Positions 4,627-5,240 of a stretch of 5,240 nt of DNA are shown here, piece by piece. A model generated the notes under the pieces. That model was not told where the DNA came from. It ran no database searches and saw only the letters and a list, made by a program, of their open reading frames with translations. Position 1 is the first letter of the stretch. The number at the start of each line of letters is the position of its first letter. The position numbers were made by a program, and so were the translations under genes. Source of the DNA: Nitrospirota bacterium. GTDB lineage: Bacteria; Nitrospirota; Thermodesulfovibrionia; Thermodesulfovibrionales; JdFR-88. Location of the stretch: assembly GCA_021819985.1 (NCBI GenBank), contig JAKAEG010000239.1, forward strand, positions 1 through 5,240. Reading direction: 5' to 3'.

Positions 4627-5240
4627 CTCCTTATCCTCCTTGACAATATAAGTCCCCGGCGCGTTATTGAAGCTGGATTTGACCACGAGGGGCACATTGT
4701 ATTTTTTTGCGAACTCGACGGAGCGCGCCTGAAGCACCTTCGCGCCAAGGCTGGCAAGCTCCAGCATCTCGTCATAAGAAATCTTTTCCAGTTTTCTGGC
4801 CTCAGGCACTATGTTGGGGTCGGTCGTGTACACGCCTTCCACGTCCGTGTATATCTCGCACAGGTCCGCATCCAGGGCCGCCGCAAGCGCCACCGCCGTA
4901 AGGTCCGACCCGCCTCTGCCAAGAGTGGTTACGTCCTCATCGGAGGTGATCCCCTGGAAACCCGCTATAACCGCAACCGCGCCGCCGTTAAGCGCCTTCT
5001 TTACCCTGTCAGCGGTTATCTTTTCTATCTTTGCCCGTGTATGGGCCTTGTCTGTCATAATGCCCGTCTGCCTGCCCGTAAATGACATCGCATTTACGCC
5101 CAATTCCTGCAAGGCCATGGCGGTAAGCGCCGCGCTCACCCTTTCGCCTGAAGATAAAAGGAGGTCTATTTCTCTTTCATCGGGGCTTTTGCTTTTGCAG
5201 AGATTTCCGGCCAGGTTTATAAGCCTGTCCGTCTCGCCCG
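4144..5240 (-). CDS. lysC: Aspartate kinase (ACT type), N-terminal end outside window
   Basis: Aspartate kinase phosphorylates L-aspartate with ATP, the first step towards lysine, threonine, methionine and diaminopimelate. About 365 codons are visible. The frame continues through the right edge with GETDRL, then LLLSSGERVSAAL, so the apparent start at 5139 (GTG) is internal. By family length about 40-45 residues are missing, including the opening KYGGTS motif. Visible kinase motifs are SFTGRQTGI, GRGGSD (4903-4920), YTDVEGVYTTDP (4816-4851) and SYDEMLELASLGAKV. Two C-terminal ACT domains follow: one starts near KLTVLGVPDKPGIA (about 4578-4390) and one near KVSVVGVGMRTHSGVA (about 4344-4155). 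In this family they bind lysine and/or threonine for feedback control. There is no homoserine dehydrogenase fusion: the protein stops at GLGKAA. It leads into the phosphoesterase gene 16 nt downstream. An internal start may also produce a separate beta subunit. Confidence 0.95.
   Translation of the reverse strand, partial: GETDRLINLAGNLCKSKSPDEREIDLLLSSGERVSAALTAMALQELGVNAMSFTGRQTGIMTDKAHTRAKIEKITADRVKKALNGGAVAVIAGFQGITSDEDVTTLGRGGSDLTAVALAAALDADLCEIYTDVEGVYTTDPNIVPEARKLEKISYDEMLELASLGAKVLQARSVEFAKKYNVPLVVKSSFNNAPGTYIVKEDKEMEKVIVSGVTHDKNQSKLTVLGVPDKPGIAGRLFSEIAGAGLVVDMIVQNISADGKSDISFTIPRTDSQKGVDITKKLADELGAKGVDLKDDISKVSVVGVGMRTHSGVASKMFETLASHNINIIMISTSEIKVSCVIESKYTELAVRVLHEAFGLGKAA
4627..4641 (-). 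promoter_or_regulatory. Internal ribosome-binding site in lysC
   Basis: Read on the - strand, AAGGAGG (4641-4635) is followed by ATAAGGAG and then ATG. The first element is a full match to the anti-Shine-Dalgarno sequence at a near-ideal 8-nt spacing. A second AAGGAG (4632-4627) directly abuts the ATG and is too close to act for it. The site decides the start of the putative beta subunit. Confidence 0.6.

Noticed and set aside
3928..5085. 385-codon + strand ORF across lysC and the phosphoesterase start
   Set aside because: It is antisense to two clearly recognised genes, has no family motifs and low-complexity basic/aromatic runs, and is explained by the codon pattern of lysC.
5137..5139. 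GTG as the start of lysC
   Set aside because: The frame continues upstream to the window edge with typical aspartate kinase sequence (GETDRL, LLLSSGER), so the GTG is an internal Val.

Overview
The window looks like chromosomal DNA from a Gram-negative environmental bacterium. The style of the genes resembles the Deltaproteobacteria / Nitrospirota type of lineage: a beta-rich repeat protein, a copper ATPase with a CPM(H/N)PEI-type metal-binding head, and a monofunctional ACT-type aspartate kinase. This placement is an impression from protein style and moderate GC content, not a measurement. There are five genes: three on the + strand (1-3658), then two on the - strand (3645-5240). No RNA gene, insertion sequence, CRISPR array or phage feature was seen, and no gap between genes exceeds about 200 bases.

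Region 1 (1-788, +) is the 3' part of a repeat protein. Its frame is open to the left edge. It holds the tail of one repeat unit and two further units of the pattern D-L-x-x-T-W ... L-x-L-Q-K. The last unit carries an extra Met/Gly-rich loop. Region 2 (789-984) is a short interval with an A/T palindrome, a long imperfect hairpin and a strong ribosome-binding site. That site sits 6 nt before an ATC codon in frame with the next gene. Region 3 (985-3072, +) is a Cu(I)-exporting P1B-type ATPase (CopA class). Its metal-binding head starts upstream of the first ATG. Together, regions 1-3 may be a copper-handling locus, but the role of the repeat protein is only inferred.

Region 4 (3155-3658, +) is a YhcH/YjgK/YiaL-family cupin-like protein with noticeably lower GC than the ATPase. 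It overlaps tail-to-tail by 14 nt with region 5. Region 5 reads on the - strand as aspartate kinase (lysC, 5' end outside the window), then a YfcE/MJ0936-type metallophosphoesterase 16 nt later, which suggests a two-gene operon.

The two best signals are translational. The first is a perfect AAGGAGG inside lysC, 8 nt before an in-frame ATG. It sits where Corynebacterium and Bacillus aspartate kinases start their separate regulatory beta subunit. The second is the copper ATPase, whose best ribosome-binding site points to a non-ATG start, or a lost one, that would restore the first cysteine of its metal-binding domain.
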